Notes: generated by a model from the letters alone, not told the origin. Positions 15,756 to 25,544 are shown, numbered from the stretch's first letter. The stretch is DNA of 55,174 nt from JBBIWA01 sp037439425 (GCA_037439425.1 JBBIWA010000029.1:1-55174), one strand, 5' to 3'. Made by a program: numbers and translations.

Positions 15756-17342
15756 ATGCCAAGCTTTCGTGTCCAGGTACCGGGAAAGAAGACTTTCATT
15801 TACCGGCTCACCAAACCTGAAACAACCATCGGGCGCGATATGCAAAACGATCTGGTCTTGGAAGACCCGCGCGTATCGCGCCGGCATGCAATGGTGCGCC
15901 AAACTCCGCAAGGAATTATCATTGGCGATCTGAGAAGCGGCAATGGCACTTACATCAACGATGGGAAGGAGCGGATCACTGAAGCCAGACTGGCTCCGAA
16001 TGATGTGATCCGCATGGGCAATACTACGCTCACTCTGATCCTGGAAGAGATGGCTCCCCCTGGAGCGGGGCAAGAAGAGTGGCGGGAGCTATTACAGAAG
16101 ACCCCTGAAGAGCTGATGACCGCCTCAGCCGTGGCTGAGCTAAGCAGCTCGCAGGAAATTTCCCCGATCGTCCTGCGGCACGAGTTGGAGAAAAAGGAAC
16201 GAATCCTTGCTCTCTTCTATGAGCTGAGTCGCAAGCTCAGCTCGGTCTTTTCGCTGGAGGAGATCTACGAGAAGGTCTTTGAGATCCTCTTTCAAGTGAC
16301 GCCAGCCTTACGGTGCGTAATCTTTCGCCGCGACGAGCAAGGAGAGTTTCAGCAAGCTGCCTTGCGCATACGCGAGGGTAGCTTTGACCAGCCGCTGCCA
16401 ATCAGCCAGACGATCTTTGAGAAAGTAGCGCGCGAACGCATCTCCGTGTTGCTGGAAGATACGCAGCGCAGCAGCCAGCAGTTGCCTTCCCACAGTATTC
16501 TCTTCAGCCAGATCCACTCCGTCATGGCCGCGCCAATCATCGGCCGCCGTGGCTTGCTTGGCATCATCTATGCTGATCGTCGCGATGTGCTCGATACCTT
16601 CTCTTCCGATGACCTGGATCTACTCAATGCCGTGGCCGTGCAGACCGGCATTGCGATTGATACCGTCACCACCCATGAGCGGTTGCAACGCGAAGCGCAG
16701 GCGCGTTCCAAATACGAACGCTTCCTGCCGCAGCAGATCGTGGATGATATCCTGCGCTCGCCGGAGAAGGTCAAACTGGGTGGCGTGCGCCAGAAGGTGA
16801 CTGCCTTCTTTGCTGACGTGCGCAGCTTCACCACGCTTTCCGAAACCAGCCAGCCTGAAGTCGTCGTCAATCTCCTCAATCGCTACTTCACGATGGCAAG
16901 TAACATTATCTTTCGCCACGGCGGGACGCTCGATAAATACCTCGGCGATGGCCTGCTGGCGCTCTTCGGGGCGCCCATCGCCAGCGGGCGGGATGCGGTC
17001 AAAGCCGTGCGGGCAGCAGTTGACTTGCAACGGTCGTTGATCGACTTCAATCAGGAACTGGCCGAGATAAATCTACCGCCGATTGCAGTGGGCGTCGGCA
17101 TCAACACGGGGCCAGCGATTGTCGGCTACATAGGCTCAGAACAACGACTCGATTACACTGCTATCGGCGATGCGATCAACACAGCGGCGCGCCTGGAAAG
17201 CATCGCCAAACCCGGCCAGATTATAGTTAGTGAGACAACCATGCAGGAACTGGATGAAAGCTTCATCCTCAAGCCGCTCGACACCGTTAAGCTCAAAGGC
17301 AAGAGCGAGAAGCTGCGGATTGCTGAAGTCCTCTGGCAGTGA
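15756..17342 (+). CDS. FHA-GAF-class III adenylate cyclase
   Basis: 528 residues. An FHA domain occupies about 1-97 (TIGRDMQND, SRRHA, GNGTYIND). A GAF domain lies at about 150-305 (MAAPIIGRRGLLGIIYADR is typical). A class III nucleotidyl cyclase domain runs from about 345 to 500. Metal-binding Asp354 (FFADVRSFT) and Asp398 (YLGDGLLALFG) are present. Lys394 and Asp466 (LDKYLGD and RLDYTAIGD) are the pair that selects ATP, and Asn475 and Arg479 stabilise the transition state. It should therefore make cAMP. FHA input suggests recruitment by phosphothreonine, and GAF suggests a small-ligand or redox signal. No membrane segment is seen. The neighbouring phosphodiesterase is the likely antagonist. 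Confidence 0.92.
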   Translation: MPSFRVQVPGKKTFIYRLTKPETTIGRDMQNDLVLEDPRVSRRHAMVRQTPQGIIIGDLRSGNGTYINDGKERITEARLAPNDVIRMGNTTLTLILEEMAPPGAGQEEWRELLQKTPEELMTASAVAELSSSQEISPIVLRHELEKKERILALFYELSRKLSSVFSLEEIYEKVFEILFQVTPALRCVIFRRDEQGEFQQAALRIREGSFDQPLPISQTIFEKVARERISVLLEDTQRSSQQLPSHSILFSQIHSVMAAPIIGRRGLLGIIYADRRDVLDTFSSDDLDLLNAVAVQTGIAIDTVTTHERLQREAQARSKYERFLPQQIVDDILRSPEKVKLGGVRQKVTAFFADVRSFTTLSETSQPEVVVNLLNRYFTMASNIIFRHGGTLDKYLGDGLLALFGAPIASGRDAVKAVRAAVDLQRSLIDFNQELAEINLPPIAVGVGINTGPAIVGYIGSEQRLDYTAIGDAINTAARLESIAKPGQIIVSETTMQELDESFILKPLDTVKLKGKSEKLRIAEVLWQ

Positions 17343-17361
17343 GCGCCAGCCGAAGTGATCT

Positions 17362-18510
17362 TTAGCGACCTCTCCAGTATCTGATTGTCAGCTCTACCTC
17401 GGTCAGTTTTTTATCGGCGGGGAGGAACTCTGCCGGGAGAGGCAGCGTGATCTCCTGCCCCGATGGCAGTCTGCCACTGAAGGTGGCGCACTGATAGCGG
17501 ATGGCTTTTGCATTATAGTTTCTGAGCCTGATTCTATCGCCTCGATAGGAGATCTCTCCTCTGTGATCAACTACTTCGGCCAGGACACCGCCATCAAACC
17601 AAAGCGCCGCCGGGAAAGCGAAGGTGACTTTGACCTTGGTCTCAACCCATCCTGCTTTCTCTGGTGAGATAGGATCAATCGTGCGCCCCATCCGTTCATA
17701 GGCGGCCCTGGACAGACGCGGCACTGCCGCTTCAAGCTCTCGCCGGTTGGGAGCCGGAGCAGGATGTGGCGGCACGGGCGCGCGGATGGTAGGAGCTGAT
17801 TTTGCTGAGGCGACTGTGCGAGGTCGGGAAGCCGGAGACCTAGCAGGGGACGGCGCGATTGAGCCTGGCGTTGGCTCATTGGCGACAGGCGTAGGCGGCG
17901 CAGATGCGGTCTGATTATCAGGCAATGTGCAGGATCGCGGAACGCCCACAATAAGCAGCATCTCGATTTGACTTAAAATCTCTTTTCTTTCTCCGTCCGG
18001 TAAATTTCTCACTCGCTCTCTGAGCTCTTCCAGGAGCGGTCTTTGATCCTTCCCTTTGAGATAGGGACTCGCTCCGCAGGAGAGGAGAAACCGGATTAGT
18101 TCTACGTCGAAGCTCTCCAAGCTTTTGTTATAAAGCACCGTGCGCCCTTCCGCATCCAGCGCGTTGATATTGGCCCCGTGATCGAGCAGGAATTTGATCG
18201 CGCGGGGAGTCGTCGCTACCTGTAGCATGGGGTAGTAGAAGTAAGGATGAGCTGAGCCGTTGACGTTAGCCCCGCGCTGGATCGCTGCTTCCGCTGCCTT
18301 GAGATCACCAGCGCTGATAGCCGCAGCCAGCGCCCGATTAGCTTCGCTTTGCCTGAGCGCCAGACTGGCTTCAGTCTTCTCGGTGGGGTAGTTGTTGGGT
18401 GAACCGGCCGGCTGCTGTTGGGAAGGTGAAGAGACCGGCAGTAAGCCGCCCGTCAGGATGAACAACCAGAGGTACTGGCGCAAATGGCCGATCCGTAACT
18501 GATTCAGCAT
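17362..18510 (-). CDS. Secreted ankyrin-repeat protein with C-terminal domain of unknown function
   Basis: 382 residues. The N-terminus has a hydrophobic signal-like segment (LWLFILTGGLLPVSSPS). Residues about 55-160 contain ankyrin units (LAAAISAGDLKAAEAAIQRG, then AIKFLLDHGANINALDAEG and RFLLSCGASPY). A Pro/Ala-rich linker at about 200-250 leads to a C-terminal region of about 120 residues containing VETKVKVTFAFPAALWFDGG. That region has no motif I recognise but looks like a beta-rich domain. It converges on the cyclase gene with 19 bases between. Function unknown; a periplasmic binding or scaffold protein is plausible. Confidence 0.85.
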   Translation of the reverse strand: MLNQLRIGHLRQYLWLFILTGGLLPVSSPSQQQPAGSPNNYPTEKTEASLALRQSEANRALAAAISAGDLKAAEAAIQRGANVNGSAHPYFYYPMLQVATTPRAIKFLLDHGANINALDAEGRTVLYNKSLESFDVELIRFLLSCGASPYLKGKDQRPLLEELRERVRNLPDGERKEILSQIEMLLIVGVPRSCTLPDNQTASAPPTPVANEPTPGSIAPSPARSPASRPRTVASAKSAPTIRAPVPPHPAPAPNRRELEAAVPRLSRAAYERMGRTIDPISPEKAGWVETKVKVTFAFPAALWFDGGVLAEVVDHRGEISYRGDRIRLRNYNAKAIRYQCATFSGRLPSGQEITLPLPAEFLPADKKLTEVELTIRYWRGR

Positions 18511-18761
18511 AGCCTTGAGCCTCTCTCTGAAGGTCGTTAACAGTGGGGCAGCAGAAGCAGGGTTGGGTGAGCGAAATGGTCACCGAGGCAGGAATACAGT
18601 AAAGCCGAAAGCCGGTGAAGTCAATCAGAACTTCATGGCAAAATGAGAGTGTAAGAGTTGGTCTCTTGAGCCAGTTGAGGATACAATCGCAATCATCCCA
18701 TCCGTAACCGAAGCAGTAAAGACGATGGGCGCGCCGAATTTCTCAAGTTAAGGAGCCATCC

Positions 18762-20051
18762 ATGTCTAATCAGGAAACGACCAGCAAGCACAAAGACTAT
18801 CTCTGGAAGTGCGTCACCAATTACTACACCGAACCTATCGCGCTGGAACGTGGTGAAGGTATCTACGTCTGGGATGAAGACGGCCGGAAGTATCTCGACT
18901 GCTTCGGCGGCGTGCTGGTGACTAGTGTCGGCCACGCCAACGAGCACGTCACTGAAGCGATCATTGATCAGCTCAAAAAGATTGCGCACACTTCGACCCT
19001 CTATGCCAGCGGGCCGCAGGTACAGTTGGCGGCTAAACTGGCTGAGATCACGCCGGGCAAGCTGGAGAAAAGCTTCTTTACCAACAGCGGCACCGAAGCT
19101 GACGAAACCGCAGTGATCGCGGCGAAGCTCTACACCGGTCGTTCAGAAGTCGTCACTTTGCGTCACAGTTACAGCGGGCGCACGACGGCAGCCCTGGCTG
19201 CAGCGGGACAGGGAAACTGGCGTGTGTTGCCTACGCAGGTTCCCGGCTTTGTGCAGGCAGTAGCGCCTTACTGTTATCGCTGTCCGCTCAAGCTCACCTA
19301 TCCCGAATGCGAGCTGGCCTGTGCCAAAGACATTAAGGAATTGATCGAAACCTCAACTTCAGGCAAGATCGCTGCCTTTATGGCCGAGCCGATTCTGGGC
19401 GCAGGCGGTTTCATCGTGCCGCCCAAGGAGTACTTCAAAGAGGCCGTCACGATCATTCGCCAATTTGGCGGCCTCTTCATCGTTGATGAAGTCCAAACCG
19501 GCTGGGGCCGCACGGGCGACAAATGGTTTGGTATCGAGCATTGGGACGTCGAGCCGGATATAATGACCTTCGCCAAAGGCATGGCCAATGGTTCACCTAT
19601 TGGCGCCACTATTGCGCGCAAGGAGATCGCCGATGCTTATCCTTCCCTGAGCTTTTCCACCTTCGGCGGCAATCCTGTGACTATGCGCGCGGCGCTAGCC
19701 ACCATCGAGGTGATCGAGAAGGAGAACCTCATGCACAATGCCAAAGTCGTCGGTGATTATTTGCGCGAGAAGCTAATGGGCTTGCAGGAGCGTTACGACG
19801 CCATCGGCGATGTGCGCGGTATGGGTCTGATGCAGGCGCTGGAACTGGTTAAGGATCGCAAAACCAAGGAGCCTGATCCACAGGCCGTCTTAAAGGTCTT
19901 GGATGAGACGAAGAGGCGCGGCGTGCTTGTGGGCAAAGGCGGTCTCTATGGCAACGTCATCCGCATCGGGCCACCCTTGATTGCCACCAAGGATCATATG
20001 GATGAGTTAGTCGAGGCACTGGAGGCAGGTTTGGCTGAGATCTCAAAATAG
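18762..20051 (+). CDS. Class III aminotransferase, AGXT2-like (beta-alanine / 3-aminoisobutyrate type)
   Basis: 429 residues, a full-length class III PLP enzyme. TNSGTEADETA (107-117) binds the phosphate, Asp242 in IVDEVQTGWGR pairs with the pyridine nitrogen, and Lys272 in TFAKGMANG forms the Schiff base. The start is supported by AAGGAG 10 bases upstream. The closest family by feel is the AGXT2/PydD2 group, which moves the amino group of beta-alanine or 3-aminoisobutyrate to pyruvate or glyoxylate. That fits the following dihydropyrimidinase, NCS1 permease and beta-ureidopropionase: it would take the final beta-amino acid of reductive pyrimidine breakdown to a semialdehyde. A cysteine-rich insert (CYRCPLKLTYPECELAC, 171-187) is noticeable. 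Confidence 0.88.
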   Translation: MSNQETTSKHKDYLWKCVTNYYTEPIALERGEGIYVWDEDGRKYLDCFGGVLVTSVGHANEHVTEAIIDQLKKIAHTSTLYASGPQVQLAAKLAEITPGKLEKSFFTNSGTEADETAVIAAKLYTGRSEVVTLRHSYSGRTTAALAAAGQGNWRVLPTQVPGFVQAVAPYCYRCPLKLTYPECELACAKDIKELIETSTSGKIAAFMAEPILGAGGFIVPPKEYFKEAVTIIRQFGGLFIVDEVQTGWGRTGDKWFGIEHWDVEPDIMTFAKGMANGSPIGATIARKEIADAYPSLSFSTFGGNPVTMRAALATIEVIEKENLMHNAKVVGDYLREKLMGLQERYDAIGDVRGMGLMQALELVKDRKTKEPDPQAVLKVLDETKRRGVLVGKGGLYGNVIRIGPPLIATKDHMDELVEALEAGLAEISK

Positions 20052-20500
20052 GCGGCGAAGGCCACCCGGATCACCAAACCGCAACTCAAAGCTGACTGCT
20101 GCGGCTGAAGGTAGCGTTTGAAGTGGGCGAGCAAATGGTGAACAATTGAACGGAACAAGGTTGGCCAAACGGGTGAAATCAGCCTGCCAGAGCCTGGATG
20201 GTTTGAGGGCTTGGCTGATCACTGTAGTTCTTGAGGAAGGAGAGTAGTAAGCGTAGCTCCCTGAGGCACGTCGTAATAGGCGCGAGATGATCAGACGGGT
20301 TAATATCCAAAGGTACAAGTCCTTCGATCCACACATTGAACGCTGGCGGTTACTTGATTCCACTGCTTTCAAAGCCGTGTTGGGGACATGTTGCAAGGCG
20401 CCAGACCAGAAATGTGCGTTACAGGGCTCTGTTGATCAAAGCTGTCTGCGACGCAGAACTGGCTCCGTTATATTGCGAAGCATGAGTAGGAGCAAAAACC
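20052..20500. other. Spacer without a recognised gene
   Basis: 449 bases between the aminotransferase and dihydropyrimidinase. On the minus strand one frame (about 20356 down to 20189) is open and has a protein-like pattern (FNVWIEGLVPLDINPSDH). A different frame contains SRLWQADFTRL, which resembles the first strand of retroviral-type integrase cores. Both are short and lack starts, so they may be remnants. AGTAGGAGC at 20482-20490 provides the ribosome-binding site for the gene at 20501. Confidence 0.35.
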
Positions 20501-21886
20501 ATGAGAACTCTGATCAAAAACGGCCATATCGTTACCGCAGTTGATTCTTACATCGCCGATCTTCTCGTCGATGGCGAAACCATTGCCATGATCGGCAAAG
20601 GCCTGAGCCAGATCGTCAGCTCAGTAGACAAAACAATTGATGCCACTGGCAAGCTCGTCATCCCCGGCGGCATTGATCCGCACACGCACCTGGATCTGCC
20701 TTTCGGCGGCACGTTCTCTTCCGATGATTTCGAGACGGGCACGCGCGCAGCCGCTTTCGGCGGGACGACGACGATTATTGACTTTGCTGTGCAGTACAAA
20801 GGGCAATCGCTCAAGGAGGCACTCGACGTTTGGTTTGGCAAGGCGGAAGGCAAAGCCGCGATTGATTACGGCTTTCATTTGATCGTGACGGACTTGCCCG
20901 ATGAACGCTTGCCGGAGTTGAAAGCATTGATCGCTCAGGGCGTGACGAGCTTCAAACTCTTTATGGCCTATCCCGGCGTCTTCCTGGTTGATGACGGCAC
21001 GATCTTCAAAGCGATGTCTACCGCTGGTGAAGCTGGTGGTCTTGTCTGTATGCACGCGGAGAATGGTGTCGTCATCGACGTGCTCGTCAAACGCGCTCTG
21101 GCCGAAGGCAAGACTGCGCCGAAGTATCACGCGCTCACTCGCCCAACGAAAGCCGAAGCCGAAGGCGTACATCGCGCCATTGCGATTGCCGAGATCGCCA
21201 ACGCGCCGGTCTACATCGTGCATTTAAGCTGCTACGATGCGCTCAAAGAAGTACAGGCTGCGCGCGATCTGGGGCTGCCCGCTTACGCTGAGACCTGCCC
21301 GCAGTATCTGTTTTTAGACTACAGCTACTACGAGCAGGAAGGCTTTGAAGGCGCCAAGTATGTGATGACGCCGCCGCTGCGCGAGAAATGGAATCAGGAG
21401 GAGCTATGGAAGGGGCTGCGCGGCAATGATCTGCAAGTGATCTCGACCGATCATTGCCCCTTCTGCTTCAAAGAGCAGAAGGAGCTGGGCCGCGATGATT
21501 TCAGCAAGATTCCAAATGGCGGGCCAGGGATAGAGAATCGGATGAGCCTTGTCTACAACGGCGGCGTTGCCCAAGGCCGCATCAACCTTAATCGCTTCGT
21601 CGAGCTCACCTCGACGGCAGCAGCGAAGATCTTTGGACTGTTCCCAAAGAAAGGCACAATTGCCGTTGGCTCGGACGCTGATATCGTGATCTTCGATCCG
21701 AATCGTGAACAGACCATCAGCGCCACAACGCATCATATGCGCGTTGACTACAACGCTTATGAAGGGTGGCGGGTGTTGGGTGTGACTGAGACGGTGCTTT
21801 CGCGCGGGAAGGTGGTGGTGGAAAATGGTGAGTTTAAGGGCAAGGCAGGTGATGGGCGATTTCTCAAGCGTGGGACGTTTGCGTGA
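20501..21886 (+). CDS. Dihydropyrimidinase / D-hydantoinase
   Basis: 461 residues, the usual family length. The binuclear metal site is complete: His61 and His63 in DPHTHLD, carboxylated Lys152 in TSFKLFMAYPG, His185 in MHAENG, His241 in VHLSC and Asp317 in ISTDHCPF. Tyr157 of the MAYPG motif contacts substrate. The enzyme opens the ring of dihydrouracil or dihydrothymine (and hydantoins) to the N-carbamoyl beta-amino acid. The product is the substrate of the beta-ureidopropionase encoded at 25545. The gene is separated from the permease by a mobile-looking insertion region and an oxidoreductase gene, so the original operon seems to have been split. Confidence 0.93.
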   Translation: MRTLIKNGHIVTAVDSYIADLLVDGETIAMIGKGLSQIVSSVDKTIDATGKLVIPGGIDPHTHLDLPFGGTFSSDDFETGTRAAAFGGTTTIIDFAVQYKGQSLKEALDVWFGKAEGKAAIDYGFHLIVTDLPDERLPELKALIAQGVTSFKLFMAYPGVFLVDDGTIFKAMSTAGEAGGLVCMHAENGVVIDVLVKRALAEGKTAPKYHALTRPTKAEAEGVHRAIAIAEIANAPVYIVHLSCYDALKEVQAARDLGLPAYAETCPQYLFLDYSYYEQEGFEGAKYVMTPPLREKWNQEELWKGLRGNDLQVISTDHCPFCFKEQKELGRDDFSKIPNGGPGIENRMSLVYNGGVAQGRINLNRFVELTSTAAAKIFGLFPKKGTIAVGSDADIVIFDPNREQTISATTHHMRVDYNAYEGWRVLGVTETVLSRGKVVVENGEFKGKAGDGRFLKRGTFA

Positions 21887-21950
21887 CTTGATGGAGGAAT
21901 TGATAGCGAAGTCGCAGCTCGATAACTGACCGTATGATGGTTGGGATTGC

Positions 21951-22292
21951 TGAGTGCGCGGCACGGGAGGAATAAGGAAAGTTATCAAACTGGCGGTTTG
22001 ATAACTGCCTTTCTCTCGCAAAACCCTCGAGTGAGGCTCAGTGATCCGGCGGCGGGCCGGTGAACTACGTTTGGAGATTTCGAATTGCGAATTTCGAATT
22101 GCGGATTTAAATCCGAAATTCGCAATTCGCAATTCGCAATTCGAAATCCGATGCCAAAGGCGCGTGTGTGGTACACAGGAGTGATGGGTACAGCTATAGG
22201 TATCGCGCCGCGCTGCTTAATTAACTAGGCCCTGGACCGCTCCAGGCAGCTTCCGCGGTCCTGGGGTCGGGGAGCGTCCTGCTGGCTCCGAG
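21951..22292 (+). ncRNA. Structured RNA-like element, copy 1 (HEARO/omega-RNA-like candidate)
   Basis: This region and 41689-42184 share a 5' block (21951-22071) and a 3' block (22219-22292), with a variable middle. In the 5' block a 10-bp stem pairs 21981-21990 (GTTATCAAAC) with 21996-22005. A CCTC-GAGT-GAGG hairpin (22025-22036) and a further hairpin ending in GAACTACGTT follow. In the 3' block, CCTGGA/TCCAGG (22231-22236/22241-22246) encloses the loop CCGC, which is complementary to GCGG at 22255-22258. In copy 2 these become CATC and GATG, two compensatory pair changes. Homology starts abruptly at TGAGT, with unrelated DNA before it. Here the middle is filled by an AT-rich hairpin repeat. 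The strand is inferred from copy-to-copy layout. Rfam identity is not checked. Confidence 0.55.
22073..22150. repeat. AT-rich long hairpin repeat
   Basis: A near-perfect inverted repeat around GGATTTAAATCC: arms made of CGAATTGCGAATTTCG and its complement. It belongs to the same family as the 79-base repeat at 11319-11397 and sits in the variable middle of the copy 1 RNA-like element, as if inserted there. Confidence 0.75.
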
Positions 22293-22295
22293 GCA

Positions 22296-22431
22296 CAGTT
22301 TTCGCCTGCGATTGCAGGGTGGATTGATCAGACTTTTGGCGTGCCGGCATTGCGTGCTTTGGGGCTGCTGGATGCAACTGGGTGCGAAATCTTCTTCCGC
22401 GCTAGAGACGAGTCAGCGATTGTAATGCCCA
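22296..22431 (+). pseudogene. Remnant of a DUF5615 PIN-like toxin-family protein
   Basis: The frame starting at CAG 22296 reads FSPAIAGWIDQTFGV, then LRALGLLDATGCEIFFRARD and ESAIVMPKR. This follows the N-terminal half of DUF5615 PIN-like proteins (LSPxLAxWLxEQFGV, RDLGLRDAxDxEIF, VMTKDxDF). The expected MTKD is degraded to MPKR and the rest of the protein is missing. The same frame then runs on without resemblance to a TGA at 22485. There is no start codon nearby; the region before it is the copy 1 structured element. Such proteins are usually the toxin of a two-gene module. Confidence 0.6.
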
Positions 22432-22545
22432 AAAGAGGTCTTCAACCTCGTTTTCGAAGTCGAGCATATCATTGCATTGGCTCGTGAAGGCAGGGATGGT
22501 GTGACGAACTTGGCACTGGCTTGTTGCGCCTGTAATTCCCCCTGA
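22429..22545 (+). pseudogene. Remnant of an HNH endonuclease
   Basis: Immediately after the PIN-like fragment, but in another frame, the sequence reads FEVEHIIALAREGRDG and VTNLALACCACNSP before a TGA (22543-22545). This is the HNH core: EH, the GGxD-like turn, the NLAL asparagine and the CxxCN zinc/His-Asn part. An in-frame TAA directly upstream and the TGA inside the domain show it is dead. It may be the end of a small stand-alone HNH gene or the residue of an HNH nuclease that once accompanied the upstream RNA-like element. Confidence 0.6.
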
Positions 22546-22621
22546 GCCAGGCAAGTGGGAAGCGAACTCTTACTAATTCCCCAGGTCGCCTGAGCGATGT
22601 GGGAGAAAGCAACAAAACCTT

Positions 22622-22860
22622 CCTGAGAGCGCACGCCTCTAGCGTGCTAGGTCTAGGTCACCGAGTCGCTCGTCGAAGCCAAGCACGCAAGTGTGCGTGC
22701 GCCCCCAGGAGTTTTAGAGGGGGCATTCATGTCGCTCGCGCGACGCCTTGAAAAAATGCAAACCTGGGGACGCACGCTTGCGAGCGTGCTCGGTCTGAAG
22801 GTAATGGCTTGCTCGAGGAAGACAAGCACGCCGGAGGCGTGCGTACCCAGGGTTTTCTGA
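22622..22860. repeat. GCACGC palindrome repeat cluster upstream of the oxidoreductase gene
   Basis: Several GCACGC/GCGTGC palindromes (about 22629-22648, 22682-22703, 22771-22792 and 22824-22844) in the same order and with the same connectors as at 459-640 (CGGTCTGAAGGTAATGGCTT and CGTACCCAGGGTTTTCTGAG). As there, the unit ends in a Shine-Dalgarno-like TCTGAGGAGAG before a start codon, here at 22870. Confidence 0.85.
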
Positions 22861-22869
22861 GGAGAGCAA

Positions 22870-23883
22870 ATGACAACCAAAATGAATCGCCAGTGGCGGC
22901 TTGCCGCCCGGCCTGTCGGCTTAATCAAAGAATCGGATTTCAACTGGGTCGAAGAACCGGTGCCTGATCTCAAAGAGGGTCAAATTCTGGTTCACAATCT
23001 CTACCTTTCACTCGATCCCACCAATCGAGGATGGGTCAACGAGACAGCAACCTATCTTCCACCTGTGGGGATTGGAGAGGTGATGCGCGGGATCACTCTC
23101 GGCGTGGTAGAAGAATCGCGCCATCCCAATTTCAAAGAGGGGGATTATGTTCAGGGATTGCTGGGCTGGCAGGAATATGCTGTGAGTGATGGCAGCGGCC
23201 TCACGGTCTTGCCCCAGATGCCGGGTGTGCCACTAACAGCTTATTTCGGACTCTTCGGGCACATCGGATTGACCGCCTACTTCGGTCTGCTCGACATTGG
23301 CAAACCACAGGCGGGCGAAACGCTGGTTGTTTCGGCTGCCGCTGGTGCGGTCGGTTCACTTGCCGGACAGATCGGCAAGATCAAAGGCTGCCGCGTTGTC
23401 GGCATTGCAGGCAGCGATGAAAAGTGTAGATGGATTACCGGGGAGCTAGGCTTCGATGCGGCGATCAACTATAAAAATGAAGACCTGCTCGAAGGTCTGA
23501 AGAAGCATTGCCCGAATGGGATTGATATTGACTTTGAGAATGTCGGCGGCAAAATTCTCGACGCCATCCTGAGCCTGATCAACCTCAGAGCGCGCATCGT
23601 GTTGTGCGGCTTGATCTCGCAGTACAACGCGACCGAGCCAGTGCCCGGCCCCTACAATTTCGTCAACATCCTCATCAAACGCGCGCGCGTCGAGGGTTTC
23701 ATTGTTCTCGACTATATGAATCGCGCGCAGGAAGCGATGCTGGAGCTTGGGCAGTGGCTGAGGCAGGGCAAAATCAAATACCGGATCGATGAAGTTGAAG
23801 GGCTGGAGCAAGCGCCGCGCGCGCTCAATCGGCTCTTTGATGGCTCGAACATCGGCAAGCTAGTGCTCAAGATAGGTCATTAG
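22870..23883 (+). CDS. NADP-dependent MDR-family oxidoreductase (leukotriene B4 dehydrogenase/curcumin reductase type)
   Basis: 337 residues, zinc-free medium-chain reductase. The N-terminal catalytic fold shows LSLDPTNRGWV, and the Rossmann motif is VVSAAAGAVGSLAGQIGK (around 155-172). Further family signatures are DFENVGGKILDAIL and CGLISQYN. Family members reduce the C=C bond of enones using NADPH. The gene lies between dihydropyrimidinase and the NCS1 permease, but no known step of pyrimidine degradation needs this type of enzyme, so its role here is unclear. GAGGAG eight bases before the ATG comes from the repeat cluster. Confidence 0.9.
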   Translation: MTTKMNRQWRLAARPVGLIKESDFNWVEEPVPDLKEGQILVHNLYLSLDPTNRGWVNETATYLPPVGIGEVMRGITLGVVEESRHPNFKEGDYVQGLLGWQEYAVSDGSGLTVLPQMPGVPLTAYFGLFGHIGLTAYFGLLDIGKPQAGETLVVSAAAGAVGSLAGQIGKIKGCRVVGIAGSDEKCRWITGELGFDAAINYKNEDLLEGLKKHCPNGIDIDFENVGGKILDAILSLINLRARIVLCGLISQYNATEPVPGPYNFVNILIKRARVEGFIVLDYMNRAQEAMLELGQWLRQGKIKYRIDEVEGLEQAPRALNRLFDGSNIGKLVLKIGH

Positions 23884-24000
23884 TCAGTTGTCAGTAGCAC
23901 ACTTTGCCCTTAGCTTGTAGGGAAACTGCGCCAGGGAGCATTCTTCCTCAATGCTGCGGTGCTACTGACGACTGCTTAACTAACCACGGACGACTGACCA
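23881..24000. repeat. CAGTAGTCAGT-type intergenic repeat
   Basis: The spacer opens with TAGTCAGTTGTCAGTAGCAC and closes with GTGCTACTGACGACTGCTTA and ACGACTGACC, so its ends are roughly complementary and could form a long stem. Members of the family also occur at 325-342, 5115-5130 and 10035-10108. Confidence 0.6.
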
Positions 24001-24018
24001 AGCAATATCAACCCCGAT

Positions 24019-25542
<1,524 letters not shown>

Positions 25543-25544
25543 TT

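Noticed and set aside
20043..20396. Minus-strand 117-codon frame containing SRLWQADFTRL, similar to an integrase core start
   Set aside because: The similarity covers about ten residues only, and the rest of the frame shows no integrase DDE residues; mentioned as a possible remnant but not called.
23220..23290. LTAYFGL repeated twice in the MDR oxidoreductase, considered as a recent tandem duplication
   Set aside because: The DNA of the two copies differs at many positions, and the family normally has a similar Gly-rich double motif here.
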